In this document: piece by piece, positions 18,614 to 26,483 of the stretch | Position numbering within the stretch: position 1 is the stretch's first letter | How the letters are laid out: the number at the start of each line of letters is the position of its first letter | Assembly (NCBI RefSeq): GCF_001653715.1 | Contig: NZ_LWHQ01000019.1 | Location: forward strand, 1-64,000 | Reading direction: 5' to 3' | DNA: 64,000 bases | DNA from: Methylobacterium platani | Lineage (GTDB): Bacteria > Pseudomonadota > Alphaproteobacteria > Rhizobiales > Beijerinckiaceae | Notes under the pieces: generated by a model | The model's database searches: none | The model's input: only the letters and a program-made list of their open reading frames with translations | What the model was told of the DNA's origin: nothing | Program-made: the position numbers and the translations under genes

Positions 18614-18722
18614 CGCGGGAGATCGGGCTGGCTTCGGCCCCGGATGCCTTGGAGAAAGGTCCGATTAATCCCGGTCGGCCGGTCAGCTGTTCCACACACG
18701 CTGAAGAAGAGGAGTCGCCGTC

Positions 18723-19883
18723 GTGAGCACGCCTGACATCCGTCACTTGCCGGGACCGGACCAGGCAACTCGTGTGGGCGAGGCCGGCATGCCGAACCGG
18801 AGATCCGCGGCGGCCCATCTTCTTGGGGCACGGCAGTTCCGGGATGCGCTGGCCATCACGTCGCCGCCGTCGCTGACGATCGCCGTCGTCGTTGGCGTCC
18901 AGGCCGCCCTGTCGCTCGTGCTCGCCGCCTCAGCCTCCTGGGCTGCCGGCCACGCGGAACTCGCCTGCTTCTCCGCCCTGGGGTCACTCGCCTCGCTGTT
19001 CGGGCGGCATGTCGCCCCGTCGGAGCGCCGGCGCATCATCGCCGTCTGCGGCGCCCTGCTCGTCGCGGCCGTGATGGTTCCGGCGACCGCGTCCTTCCTG
19101 CAGGCCTCGGTTCCGGTGAGGTGCGCGCTCATCGCGTTCGCGGCCGGTGCCTCGACGCTGGCCGTGGCGCAGTGGCGCCTCGGTGGACCCGGCGCTATCA
19201 TCTTCACGTTCGCGTTCGCGGGCTCGTTCGCGCCGACCGGATCGCTCGCGGAGATCGGGGCCCGCGCTCTCGCGGCAGCCCTTGGCGCAGCCCTGGCCTG
19301 GCTCGTCTGCGGCCTGACGGACAGGCTGCGTCTATCGGAAGTCCGGCGCCTGCGCCTGCCGGCGCTTTCCGCAAGACCGTTCAGCCACGAGGCCGTCGCG
19401 GCCGGACGCATCCTCGTCGGCGCGGCGATCGCGCTGGCCGTGGCACAGGCCTCGGGCTGGCGCTATCCGGGCTGGGCCGCTGTCGGTGCCTTGGCGGTGA
19501 TGCAGGGAACGCACCTCCACATCACGGCGAGCCGCGCCCTGCAGCGGACGATCGGGACCGTGATCGGTGTCGCGGCGACGTGGATTATCCTCAGCAATAC
19601 TATGGACTATTCTACACTTATCGCGATATCCGCGCTGTTTTTACTGTTGACGGAAACTATCGTCGGCTTCAACTATGGTCTCGGGCAGGCGGCCGTGACG
19701 CCCGTCGCCTTGCTGATGACCTACATCGCCGCTCCGCAACCACCGACGTCGCTTCTGGCCGAGCGGCTGTGCGAGACCCTGCTCGGGGCGATGATCGGCA
19801 TCGTGCTGGCGATCGTGATGTCGTCGCTGGACGACCGTGTCCACCTCGACACGATCCGTAGAGGACGTGAGCCGTCGAAGTAG
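18723..19883 (+). CDS. FUSC-family inner-membrane protein, probable aromatic-compound exporter
   Basis: A 386-residue membrane protein with two blocks of hydrophobic helices (about 45-190 and 225-365) separated by a short cytoplasmic stretch, as in FUSC/AaeB-like proteins. The second block carries GWRYPGWAAVGALAVMQG, typical of the family. I chose the GTG at 18723 because GAGGAG lies just upstream; an ATG at 18789 is the alternative. Such proteins export aromatic acids. Here it would relieve toxic intermediates of the adjacent pathway. The candidate IclR site lies 109 nt upstream. Confidence 0.78.
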   Translation: MSTPDIRHLPGPDQATRVGEAGMPNRRSAAAHLLGARQFRDALAITSPPSLTIAVVVGVQAALSLVLAASASWAAGHAELACFSALGSLASLFGRHVAPSERRRIIAVCGALLVAAVMVPATASFLQASVPVRCALIAFAAGASTLAVAQWRLGGPGAIIFTFAFAGSFAPTGSLAEIGARALAAALGAALAWLVCGLTDRLRLSEVRRLRLPALSARPFSHEAVAAGRILVGAAIALAVAQASGWRYPGWAAVGALAVMQGTHLHITASRALQRTIGTVIGVAATWIILSNTMDYSTLIAISALFLLLTETIVGFNYGLGQAAVTPVALLMTYIAAPQPPTSLLAERLCETLLGAMIGIVLAIVMSSLDDRVHLDTIRRGREPSK

Positions 19884-19934
19884 CCGCTCCCGCCCTGCAC
19901 CGAACCAACCAAAATACGACAAGGAGGAGCGACC

Positions 19935-21044
19935 ATGGGCATGATGAAAGCCGCGCGCCTGCATCGGATCGGCACGCACTTCTCGATCGACGAGATCACG
20001 CGGCCGGAGCCGCGGGCCAACGACGTGCTGGTGCAGGTCAAGGCGTGCGGGATCATCCCCAACATGAAGAACGTGATGTCCCACTACGCCGAGTGGTTCC
20101 CGTTCCTGCCGCTGCCGCCGCTGCCGGCGATTTACGGTCTGGATGCGGCCGGCGTCGTCGCCGAGGTCGGCAGCCAGGTCAAATCGATCAAGCCGGGTGA
20201 TCGCGTCTACGTCAATCCGGGGGTCTCGTGCGGCTCCTGTCACGCGTGCCGCCGGGGCGAGCCGATCAACTGCGACGCCTACACATTTCTTGGGTATTTC
20301 GGCTTCGGCCCCCGGTCGAAGACGGTGTTCGAGGATTACCCGACCGCCGGCTTCGGCGAGTACATGACCGCTCCGGCCTCCTCCATCGTCATGCTGCCCG
20401 ACGCCGTTTCCTTCGAGGCGGGCGCGCGCTTCGGCTATCTGGGTACGGCCTATTCCGCCCTGCGCAAGGCCGGTGCCCGGGCGGGGACCAGCGTGCTGAT
20501 CAGCGGCGCCACCGGGACGCTGGGTCTCGGCGCCGTAATCCTCGCCCTGGCGATGGGCGTGACGAAGGTCTTCGGCACGGCCCGCAACAAGGAATTGCTG
20601 GAGCGGGTGCGCGCCATCGCGCCCGACAGGGTCCACGTCCTCCCGGCCGGCGAGCAGCCGATCGACGAGTGGGTCCGCGCGCGCACCGATGGGCTCGGCG
20701 CCGACATCTTCATCGATGCGGTCGGGCCGGGCGCCCCACACACGACGTCGATCGCGGGCATCAACGCGCTCCGGCGGGGCGGCCGGATGGTCGATATCGG
20801 CGGGATGGCCGAGCCGCTGCCCTTGGAGATGTTCAAGCTGATGTGCTTCCAGATCAGCGTGATCGGCTCCCTGTGGTTCAGCGTCGCCGAAGGCCAGGAC
20901 ATGGCCGAGATGGCCGCGGCGGGCACGCTGGATCTCTCGGTCTTCGAGCATCAACGCTTCGGGCTCGCCGAGATCGAGCAGGCGCTGGACGCCGTCGACC
21001 GGCGAAGCGGCGGCTTCACCAACACCGTCGTCATGCACGGGTGA
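19935..21044 (+). CDS. Medium-chain (zinc-type) alcohol dehydrogenase/quinone oxidoreductase
   Basis: A 369-residue MDR-superfamily oxidoreductase. The structural zinc site is complete, with Cys99, Cys102, Cys105 and Cys113. The usual catalytic GHE stretch reads YGLDAAG, so the zinc-binding His is not present although Cys38 is. The cofactor motif is SGATGTLGLGAV near 187-198. GGAGG precedes the ATG. It probably oxidises an alcohol or reduces an enone in the aromatic pathway. The stop is 5 bases before the cupin start. Confidence 0.85.
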   Translation: MGMMKAARLHRIGTHFSIDEITRPEPRANDVLVQVKACGIIPNMKNVMSHYAEWFPFLPLPPLPAIYGLDAAGVVAEVGSQVKSIKPGDRVYVNPGVSCGSCHACRRGEPINCDAYTFLGYFGFGPRSKTVFEDYPTAGFGEYMTAPASSIVMLPDAVSFEAGARFGYLGTAYSALRKAGARAGTSVLISGATGTLGLGAVILALAMGVTKVFGTARNKELLERVRAIAPDRVHVLPAGEQPIDEWVRARTDGLGADIFIDAVGPGAPHTTSIAGINALRRGGRMVDIGGMAEPLPLEMFKLMCFQISVIGSLWFSVAEGQDMAEMAAAGTLDLSVFEHQRFGLAEIEQALDAVDRRSGGFTNTVVMHG

Positions 21045-21049
21045 GACCG

Positions 21050-21583
21050 ATGTCGGACAGAACGCTCCACGTGGTCGCGAACCGGGACGGCCGTTCGGCC
21101 TTCGTCGACGTCAGGCCGCTCCCCTCGAACGCCTTCGCGGCGGTGCCCGGCTTCGATCCGGTCCTCGTCTGGGGAACCGAAGCGCAACCGTCCCTAGCCG
21201 GCGACCGCAGCGCGCTCGCCGCACGACCCGAGGCGACGATGCCGGAGGTCGGGGCTACGCGCCTCTGGCTGATCACCTTCCCGCCGGATGCCGTCTTTAC
21301 CGCACCCACCTTCGATCCTGCGGCAGCGGGGCAGGAATACGGCGAGCGGCTGGGGAGCCTGGCCGCCTGCTTCGAGCCGGATCATCCCGGCATGCACACG
21401 ACGCTGACGGTCGATTACGACATCGTCCTCGATGGCGAACTGACCCTCGAGATCGATGGCGGCGAGACCAAAGTGCTCCGCCCGGGCGACGTAGTCGTCC
21501 AGCACGGCACGCGTCACGCGTGGCGCAACCACACGGCCAAGCCCGCCACGTTGATCGCGGTCCTGATCGGCGCGAGCCGCTGA
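21050..21583 (+). CDS. Cupin-domain protein
   Basis: A 177-residue protein with one conserved cupin barrel in its C-terminal half: HTTLTVDYDIVLDGELTLEIDGG followed by LRPGDVVVQHGTRHAWRNH. Both cupin motifs contain the expected histidines and glutamate region, so a bound metal is likely. The start at 21050 lies 5 bases after the dehydrogenase stop; longer readings of the frame run through that gene and are not real. Similar proteins occur beside aromatic-degradation genes. The function is unknown. Confidence 0.8.
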   Translation: MSDRTLHVVANRDGRSAFVDVRPLPSNAFAAVPGFDPVLVWGTEAQPSLAGDRSALAARPEATMPEVGATRLWLITFPPDAVFTAPTFDPAAAGQEYGERLGSLAACFEPDHPGMHTTLTVDYDIVLDGELTLEIDGGETKVLRPGDVVVQHGTRHAWRNHTAKPATLIAVLIGASR

Positions 21584-21673
21584 GCCGGGACGCCGAGGAC
21601 CGGCGTCGAAGACCGAATGCGGGCGAAGGATCGCCCGCGCTCCGCCCATCGCGATCGCAGAAGGTTGACCAAG

Positions 21674-22684
21674 ATGACCCGTTCCACCGCTGCGCGGCGG
21701 CCGAATGGCCGGCGCTTGAGCCTTGCCGCCTGCGTTGCGGCCTGCGGCGCGTTCGTTTCGACCGTGTCCGCCTTTGCCCAGGACCGTCCGACGCACAGGA
21801 TCGGCTTCGTGGCGGGAGCGGGCGGCTTTCCTAAGATGGCGGTCACGAACCAGACCTTCTTCGACGCGCTCGCCGAAGTAGGCTACCCACACGGCAAGGT
21901 CCTCGATGTCGTCTTTCGCACGGCCGAGGGCAACATGTCGAAGATGCCGACTTTGGTGAAGGAGGTGCTCGACCAGAACGTTGAAATCCTCGTCGTGTCA
22001 TCGTCGCCAGGTTGCGCTGCCGCCAAGGAGGCGACAGCGACGGTACCTGTCCTGTGCATTTCCGTACAGGACGATCCCATCAAGGCGGGTCTGACCACCA
22101 GCCTTGCCAGGGGGACAGGAAATGTCGTCGGCGTGCACAGCTACCTGGCCGACGGAATGGAGCAGCAGCTCGGATGGCTCCAGCGCCTCGTCCCGGACCT
22201 CCGCTCCATCGGGGTTCTATACAATCCCGGCAACGCGACACACGTCCGCCAGCTTGCGGAGTGGTCCATCCTGGCGGAAGGCCGCAAGGTCAAGGTCGTC
22301 GCTATGCCGGTAGCGTCGAAGAATGACCTCGATCCTGCGATCAAGGCCGCGAAGGAAGCCCAAGCCCAGATCGGGATCGGACTGCTCGGCGCCGACACGT
22401 ACGCGCTACGCAAGGAGATCGCCGAGGCTGCCCGGGCGCAAGGTTTCCCGATCGCCATGGACACCCCCGGCGGCTACACCCATATGGGTGGCGTTGCCAC
22501 GATCGGTGTCGACATCGTTCCCTACTATCGGCGAGGCGCGCTGGAGCAGATGGTGCCGATGCTCAAGGGCATCAAGCCAGCCGACTTGGCCTGGATCGGC
22601 CCGGATAAGATCGACGTTCGTGTCAATGGTGACGTCGCACGCGCCTTCGGCGTTCAGGTTCCGGCCGCCGTCCCCGTCGATTGA
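21674..22684 (+). CDS. Uncharacterised ABC transporter substrate-binding protein (TrpX/ABC_sub_bind type)
   Basis: A 336-residue periplasmic binding protein of the ABC_sub_bind family, distinct from the LivK-like proteins in this window. The signal sequence has a basic head (RRPNGRR) and a hydrophobic core ending near SAFAQD. The mature part begins HRIGFVAGAGG and includes VLYNPGNATHVRQL, typical of the family. I chose the ATG at 21674 because AGAAGG lies about 9 nt upstream. No cognate permease or ATPase is nearby, so it may use a chromosomal partner or sense rather than transport. Confidence 0.82.
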   Translation: MTRSTAARRPNGRRLSLAACVAACGAFVSTVSAFAQDRPTHRIGFVAGAGGFPKMAVTNQTFFDALAEVGYPHGKVLDVVFRTAEGNMSKMPTLVKEVLDQNVEILVVSSSPGCAAAKEATATVPVLCISVQDDPIKAGLTTSLARGTGNVVGVHSYLADGMEQQLGWLQRLVPDLRSIGVLYNPGNATHVRQLAEWSILAEGRKVKVVAMPVASKNDLDPAIKAAKEAQAQIGIGLLGADTYALRKEIAEAARAQGFPIAMDTPGGYTHMGGVATIGVDIVPYYRRGALEQMVPMLKGIKPADLAWIGPDKIDVRVNGDVARAFGVQVPAAVPVD

Positions 22685-22686
22685 TC

Positions 22687-23037
22687 ATGCCTCCCGAAGA
22701 TCTCTCATCGCTATACCTCGTTGCTCACCGCCGCAGCTATCGTGAGACAATCAGGTTCTACGAGAACGGCTTGGGTCTGAAACGGTTGCCTGGGCGATCT
22801 GGCGCGGCAATATTTGATTTAGGCGGCCGGCGTCTTGTTTTATTGAAGACTGACGAAAATCCGAGCAGTCGCGAGACAGGGCTGCGGTTGCACGTTCATG
22901 GGCTCTTGCACTGTTTGTCGTATTTAAAAACCGCAGGATTTTCGGGTGTGCCATCAGATTTTGTGATGCGCTCAAGAGATAACGTTGAAATCGAAGATCC
23001 ATCGGGAAATATCATAACCCTTACAGATACGTCTTGA
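22687..23037 (+). CDS. VOC-fold (glyoxalase/bleomycin-resistance-like) protein
   Basis: A 116-residue protein with the vicinal-oxygen-chelate pattern: SSLYLVAHRRSYRETIRFYENGLGLKRL at the start and VEIEDPSGNIITL at the end. One such protomer normally dimerises to make two metal sites. The N-terminal metal His is in VAHRRS and the C-terminal Glu in VEIED. Base composition is lower in GC than in neighbouring genes, suggesting separate origin. It starts just after the preceding stop. It could be a ring-cleavage-like or lyase-like enzyme; the specific role is unknown. Confidence 0.65.
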   Translation: MPPEDLSSLYLVAHRRSYRETIRFYENGLGLKRLPGRSGAAIFDLGGRRLVLLKTDENPSSRETGLRLHVHGLLHCLSYLKTAGFSGVPSDFVMRSRDNVEIEDPSGNIITLTDTS

Positions 23038-23066
23038 TTTGCGTATTTTTGCCATAGGCGCGAATT

Positions 23067-23113
23067 CGAATGTCCGAAACATCCTTAAAACCGGACATTC
23101 GCGTTCCGTTTTA
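23067..23113 (+). terminator. Probable intrinsic terminator after the VOC gene
   Basis: Ten-base perfect arms CGAATGTCCG (23067-23076) and CGGACATTCG (23092-23101) can form a hairpin with a 15-base loop, followed by a T-containing stretch ending at 23113. It lies 30 bases after the last gene of the rightward catabolic region. The T-tract is weak, so an alternative role as a binding site is possible. Confidence 0.5.
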
Positions 23114-23141
23114 TAAAAATCCGCTTGGGGTCACTGCCGGA

Positions 23142-23186
23142 CCCTCCCCTGCCCCGGCAGATATCCTGCCGTAGCACGCAGGGCCG
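23142..23186. repeat. 45-bp intergenic direct repeat, copy 1
   Basis: This 45-base stretch aligns without gaps to 23327-23371; the first ten and last fifteen bases are nearly identical. Both copies contain a small hairpin in the same place (CTGCC/GGCAG here, CCTAC/GTAGG in the other), with a compensating base-pair change. The surrounding 400 bases contain no gene I can support. Confidence 0.55.
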
Positions 23187-23326
23187 TGACGATGTCGCGG
23201 CGAAGCAGGAGCATCCATCCCACACAAACCTTCGAAGGCGCCGACCGAACCGCCCGCATAGTGTCGAAGTCGCACCTCGGTTCGTTCGGCTTTGCGCATT
23301 GCCGGACGCCCTTGTCGTCGTCGGCC

Positions 23327-23371
23327 CCCTCCCCTACCCCCGTAGGAAATCTGCCGTCGCACGCAGGGCCG
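23327..23371. repeat. 45-bp intergenic direct repeat, copy 2
   Basis: Second copy of the repeat at 23142-23186, 185 bases away. The stem here is CCTAC/GTAGG, so a G-C pair of copy 1 is replaced by A-T while pairing is kept. This suggests a REP-like or structured dispersed element. Confidence 0.55.
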
Positions 23372-23442
23372 AGGCAAAGCAGCGGAAGCCGAACATAGTG
23401 ACGCTTTAAAGACGCAAGGGGGTGAGCCTTCGATGGCGTTGA

Positions 23443-24624
23443 TTAGGCGGTTGGCAGCGGATCGGTGCCTTCGCTCAGGATAGCGAGGTAGCGGCGATAG
23501 CCGAAGACGCGGCCGCGCCGGCGGCCGGTCACCTCTTCGACGATGCCGAGCCGCTGTAGATCAGCGAGCGCCGCGTTGACCGTCGGCGAGGACAGCCCCG
23601 TCCTTTCGACGAGCTGATTACTCGTGACATACGGGTTCTGCTGCATGAGGTCGTGAATGCGCAGCGCTGAGCCCGCTCGCTCACTCTGGGCTGTGATGAG
23701 CTCGCGGTCCTGCTTGAACAGATCAACGATGCGCCTCGCCGCATCAAAGGCTTGATTGGCCGTCTCGGCGACACCGTCGAGGAAGAACTCGAGCCAAGCC
23801 TCCCAAGAGCCGTGCTCGCGCACCTCTTGCAACAGGCGATAGTAATCGGTGCGCCGAGTCTTGAGATAAAGGCTCAGATAGAGAAGTGGCTTCTGCAGCA
23901 CGCCGTGCACGCAGAGGTAAAGCGTCACGAGTAGGCGGCCGATACGGCCGTTGCCATCAAGGAATGGGTGTATTGTCTCAAACTGAACGTGGATGAGCCC
24001 AGCTTTTATCAAGGCGGGAAGCCTCGACTGGTTCTCGTGCATGAAGGCTTCCAGCGCGCCGAGCGTCGCGTCGAGCTCGGTAGCGGGTGGTGGAACGAAG
24101 AGGGCGTTGCCCGGTCGGCTGCCGCCGATCCAGTTCTGCGAGCGACGAAACTCGCCTGGGCTCTTGGTGCCCCCGCGCCCGCTTTGAAGAAGGCGGGCGT
24201 GCATCTCACGGATGAGCCGGAGCGACAGCGGCAGTTCGTCAAGACGCTCGAGCCCAAACATCATCGCGTCGACGTAGTTCGAAACTTCACGGATATCATC
24301 GATCGGCTCGCCGGCCTGCGCTTCGGTTTCGAACCGGAGCAGGTCCGAGAGCGTCGACTGCGTACCCTCGATCTGCGACGAAAGAACCGCTTCCTTCCGG
24401 ACGTACATGTAAAGGAACAGTTCTTGGCGGGGCAGGAGCATGGTGATCCCATCGAGCCGCCCCAGTGCTCGTTCGGCGACGCTCAGGCGCTCGAGGAGGG
24501 AGAGTACGTCGATTGACGGCTCGGGCGGGAGTGGCGGCGGCACAAAAGCGCGGACAACCTCGCCGGCGACAGGCGTGTCAAGGAACCGGCCGAGCCGACG
24601 GTTGGTCTGAGAGATGTCAGTCAT
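23443..24624 (-). CDS. Fic-domain protein with C-terminal winged helix
   Basis: A 393-residue Fic protein. The N-terminal helix carries the self-inhibitory motif SSQIEG ([S/T]xxxE[G/N]) near residue 81, which marks class II Fic proteins. The catalytic motif HPFLDGNGRIGR is complete near residues 215-226. The C terminus (about 310-380) is a winged helix-turn-helix (NPYVTSNQLVERTGLSSPTVNAALADL). Fic enzymes transfer AMP or other nucleotides to target hydroxyls. The DNA-binding domain suggests transcriptional self-control, and AT-rich repeats lie just upstream. It may act as a stress or maintenance factor of the plasmid. Confidence 0.92.
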   Translation of the reverse strand: MTDISQTNRRLGRFLDTPVAGEVVRAFVPPPLPPEPSIDVLSLLERLSVAERALGRLDGITMLLPRQELFLYMYVRKEAVLSSQIEGTQSTLSDLLRFETEAQAGEPIDDIREVSNYVDAMMFGLERLDELPLSLRLIREMHARLLQSGRGGTKSPGEFRRSQNWIGGSRPGNALFVPPPATELDATLGALEAFMHENQSRLPALIKAGLIHVQFETIHPFLDGNGRIGRLLVTLYLCVHGVLQKPLLYLSLYLKTRRTDYYRLLQEVREHGSWEAWLEFFLDGVAETANQAFDAARRIVDLFKQDRELITAQSERAGSALRIHDLMQQNPYVTSNQLVERTGLSSPTVNAALADLQRLGIVEEVTGRRRGRVFGYRRYLAILSEGTDPLPTA

Positions 24625-24670
24625 GCCGCCAATCTTGGCCGATGAGCGTTATTAAAGCAATTCGGGCTTT

Positions 24671-24712
24671 CTTTAAATAAGATGGATGCTAAGGTAGGCA
24701 CCCTTAAATAAG
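24671..24712 (-). promoter_or_regulatory. Paired 11-bp repeats upstream of fic
   Basis: Two near-identical elements, CTTTAAATAAG (24671-24681) and CCTTAAATAAG (24702-24712), lie 31 bases apart, about three helical turns, 47-88 bases before the fic start codon. The second extends to the palindrome CCCTTA-AA-TAAGGG. They are candidate operator sites, perhaps for the Fic protein's own winged helix. Confidence 0.4.
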
Positions 24713-24714
24713 GG

Positions 24715-25369
24715 ACGCGCAGCTGTCAGGTCATCCCCCCAGAGAGGCAGGAGTCGCACTCTGTGGCGGTCGATTGCCGGCATGCTGTCTGCTCCTTACG
24801 CAAAATGGCTCGCCACCTGGAACACTTTCCATAAGGAATCGCCGCTTGAATCCTGCGAGTTCTAGGGCAGCAGTGGGATTGGCGCAGCTTCTCAGATCAG
24901 TCAGACGACCTTATTGCGGTACGGAGGCTTGGGCTGTAAATGACGCCAACCGAGCGGCCAAAGGGCGGCAGTCTGGTAGCTGTCAGGCAATCGCCTTAGA
25001 CCAGAGCAGCTCCTCACTTATGACAGGCGACGTTGGCCCCCTGCCCTGTTCCGGGCACCAATACGTGGCGCGCTGCTGGTAGGCCCGGAAACCCGGCTTG
25101 TAAGGAATGGCGAGCACTTCCCGTATCAGGATATCAGCCACGTTGCCGTTGGGCGATGCGAGCGACGTAAGGGTACAACATAGCGATCGGTCCGGCCAGA
25201 CCGTTCGATCCGGACCGGCCCTTTGACGAGTTGGTGCAAGCGTCCGGAAGCAAGCAGGCCTTAGTCCAGTTCGGCTTTGCAGCGGGGTTTCGAGATCTCC
25301 GGCGCGTCCGGCTCGATAGTGCCCTGCGGCTGAAGTTTGAGGCAGAGGAACGCCTGCTGGAAGGTGCCG
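24715..25369. other. 655-base gene-free region between fic and an IS relic
   Basis: No supported gene. A minus-strand frame ending at 24983 has no recognisable family. The segment immediately precedes the IS630-type relic and is probably made of decayed mobile DNA. Confidence 0.4.
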
Positions 25370-26440
25370 ATGGTCTACCGCGTGCCCACCATCCTGGAGT
25401 TGCGCGAGGAGGGACCAGGCGAGCTCAGAGATGGGCTCGTCGGCGCAAAACCACTCAGGGCCTGGCCTTGAGAGCCAGGATCGTGGTGTTGGCTGCCGTC
25501 GGTCTGAGCAATACAGCCATCTCGGCCACCTCGCCGCTGGCAAGCATACGGTTGGCAAGTGGCGCCAGCGCTTCGCTACTCAGCGAGTGGATAGTCCGCT
25601 TGACGAACCCCGCTCGGGTGCGCCGCTTCGAATCGGCGACGAACAGGTCACCGAATTGATTGACCGCGCGCTCTACCAGTGGTCGCGGGGTGCCGTTCAC
25701 TGGAACCAGCGCACATGGTCAAGGCCAATGAGGTATCGGGCACGTCGGTTAGGCGAGTATGGTGAGCGTTCGGCCTGCATCCGCACCGGTTTGAGACCTT
25801 CAAGCTCTCGGCCGATCCGCTGCTTGCCGACAAGGTGCGCGATGTCGTGTGGCCTTACCTGGCACCACTCACCCGCGCCCTGGCTCTCTGCGTGGACGAG
25901 AAATACCAGATTCAGGAACTCGAGCGCACGCAGCCATTGCTACCGCTCTGGCTCCGTCAGGAGGGGCGGCGCACTCACATCTATGCCCGGCACAGTACAG
26001 CCCTTTATTTGCCGCTCGCAACGTGAAAGCCGAGACCGCCATCGGGCAGTGCTACCTTCATCACCGATCCAGCGAGCTCCGCTACTTCCTGGATGAGATC
26101 GAGGCGGCGGTACCTGCCGACCTCAACGTGCATGTGGTGATCGACAACTCGGCAGCGCACAAGACCAACTTGATCCGCGCTCGGCTGCCAAGCGCCCGGG
26201 CTATCACGTGCACTTCACGCCGACATCCGCCTCGTAGATCAACCAGGCCGCGCGGTGGTTCGGCCTTTTGACCTAGCGCGCGATCCGGCGCGATGTTTAT
26301 TGCTCGGCGTCGGGGCTCGAACGCGACATTCACACTTTCGTTTAAACCGCGAACGCTGGTTCAAAACCGTTCCAGTGGATGACGTTAGCGGACGCCACCC
26401 TGGCCAGCGTCAAACGCTTTGCTTGGGGTACTCGACGCTG
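25370..26440 (+). pseudogene. Decayed IS630-family transposase
   Basis: Pieces of one IS630-type transposase are readable in order in different frames. They are RRKTTQGLALRARIVVLAAVGLSNT near 25440-25520, VGKWRQRFATQRVDSPLDEPRSGAP near 25550-25630, and LALCVDEKYQIQELERTQPLLPL near 25875-25950. RYFLDEIEAAVPADLNVHVVIDNSAAHKT near 26080-26165 and KPFQWMTLADATLASVKRFAWG near 26365-26430 complete the series. The DDE catalytic stretches are recognisable but at least three frameshifts break the gene, so it is inactive. I could not define its terminal inverted repeats. Confidence 0.8.
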
Positions 26441-26483
26441 AGCCAGGAGCATCCTCTTTGCCACTAACCCCAAACGCAGGCCA

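Noticed and set aside
20228..21583. 451-codon frame starting inside the dehydrogenase gene
   Set aside because: The cupin gene starts at 21050; the upstream part is an out-of-frame reading of the dehydrogenase.
24983..25558. 191-codon minus-strand frame
   Set aside because: It overlaps the start of the IS630-type relic, and no motif supports it as a gene.
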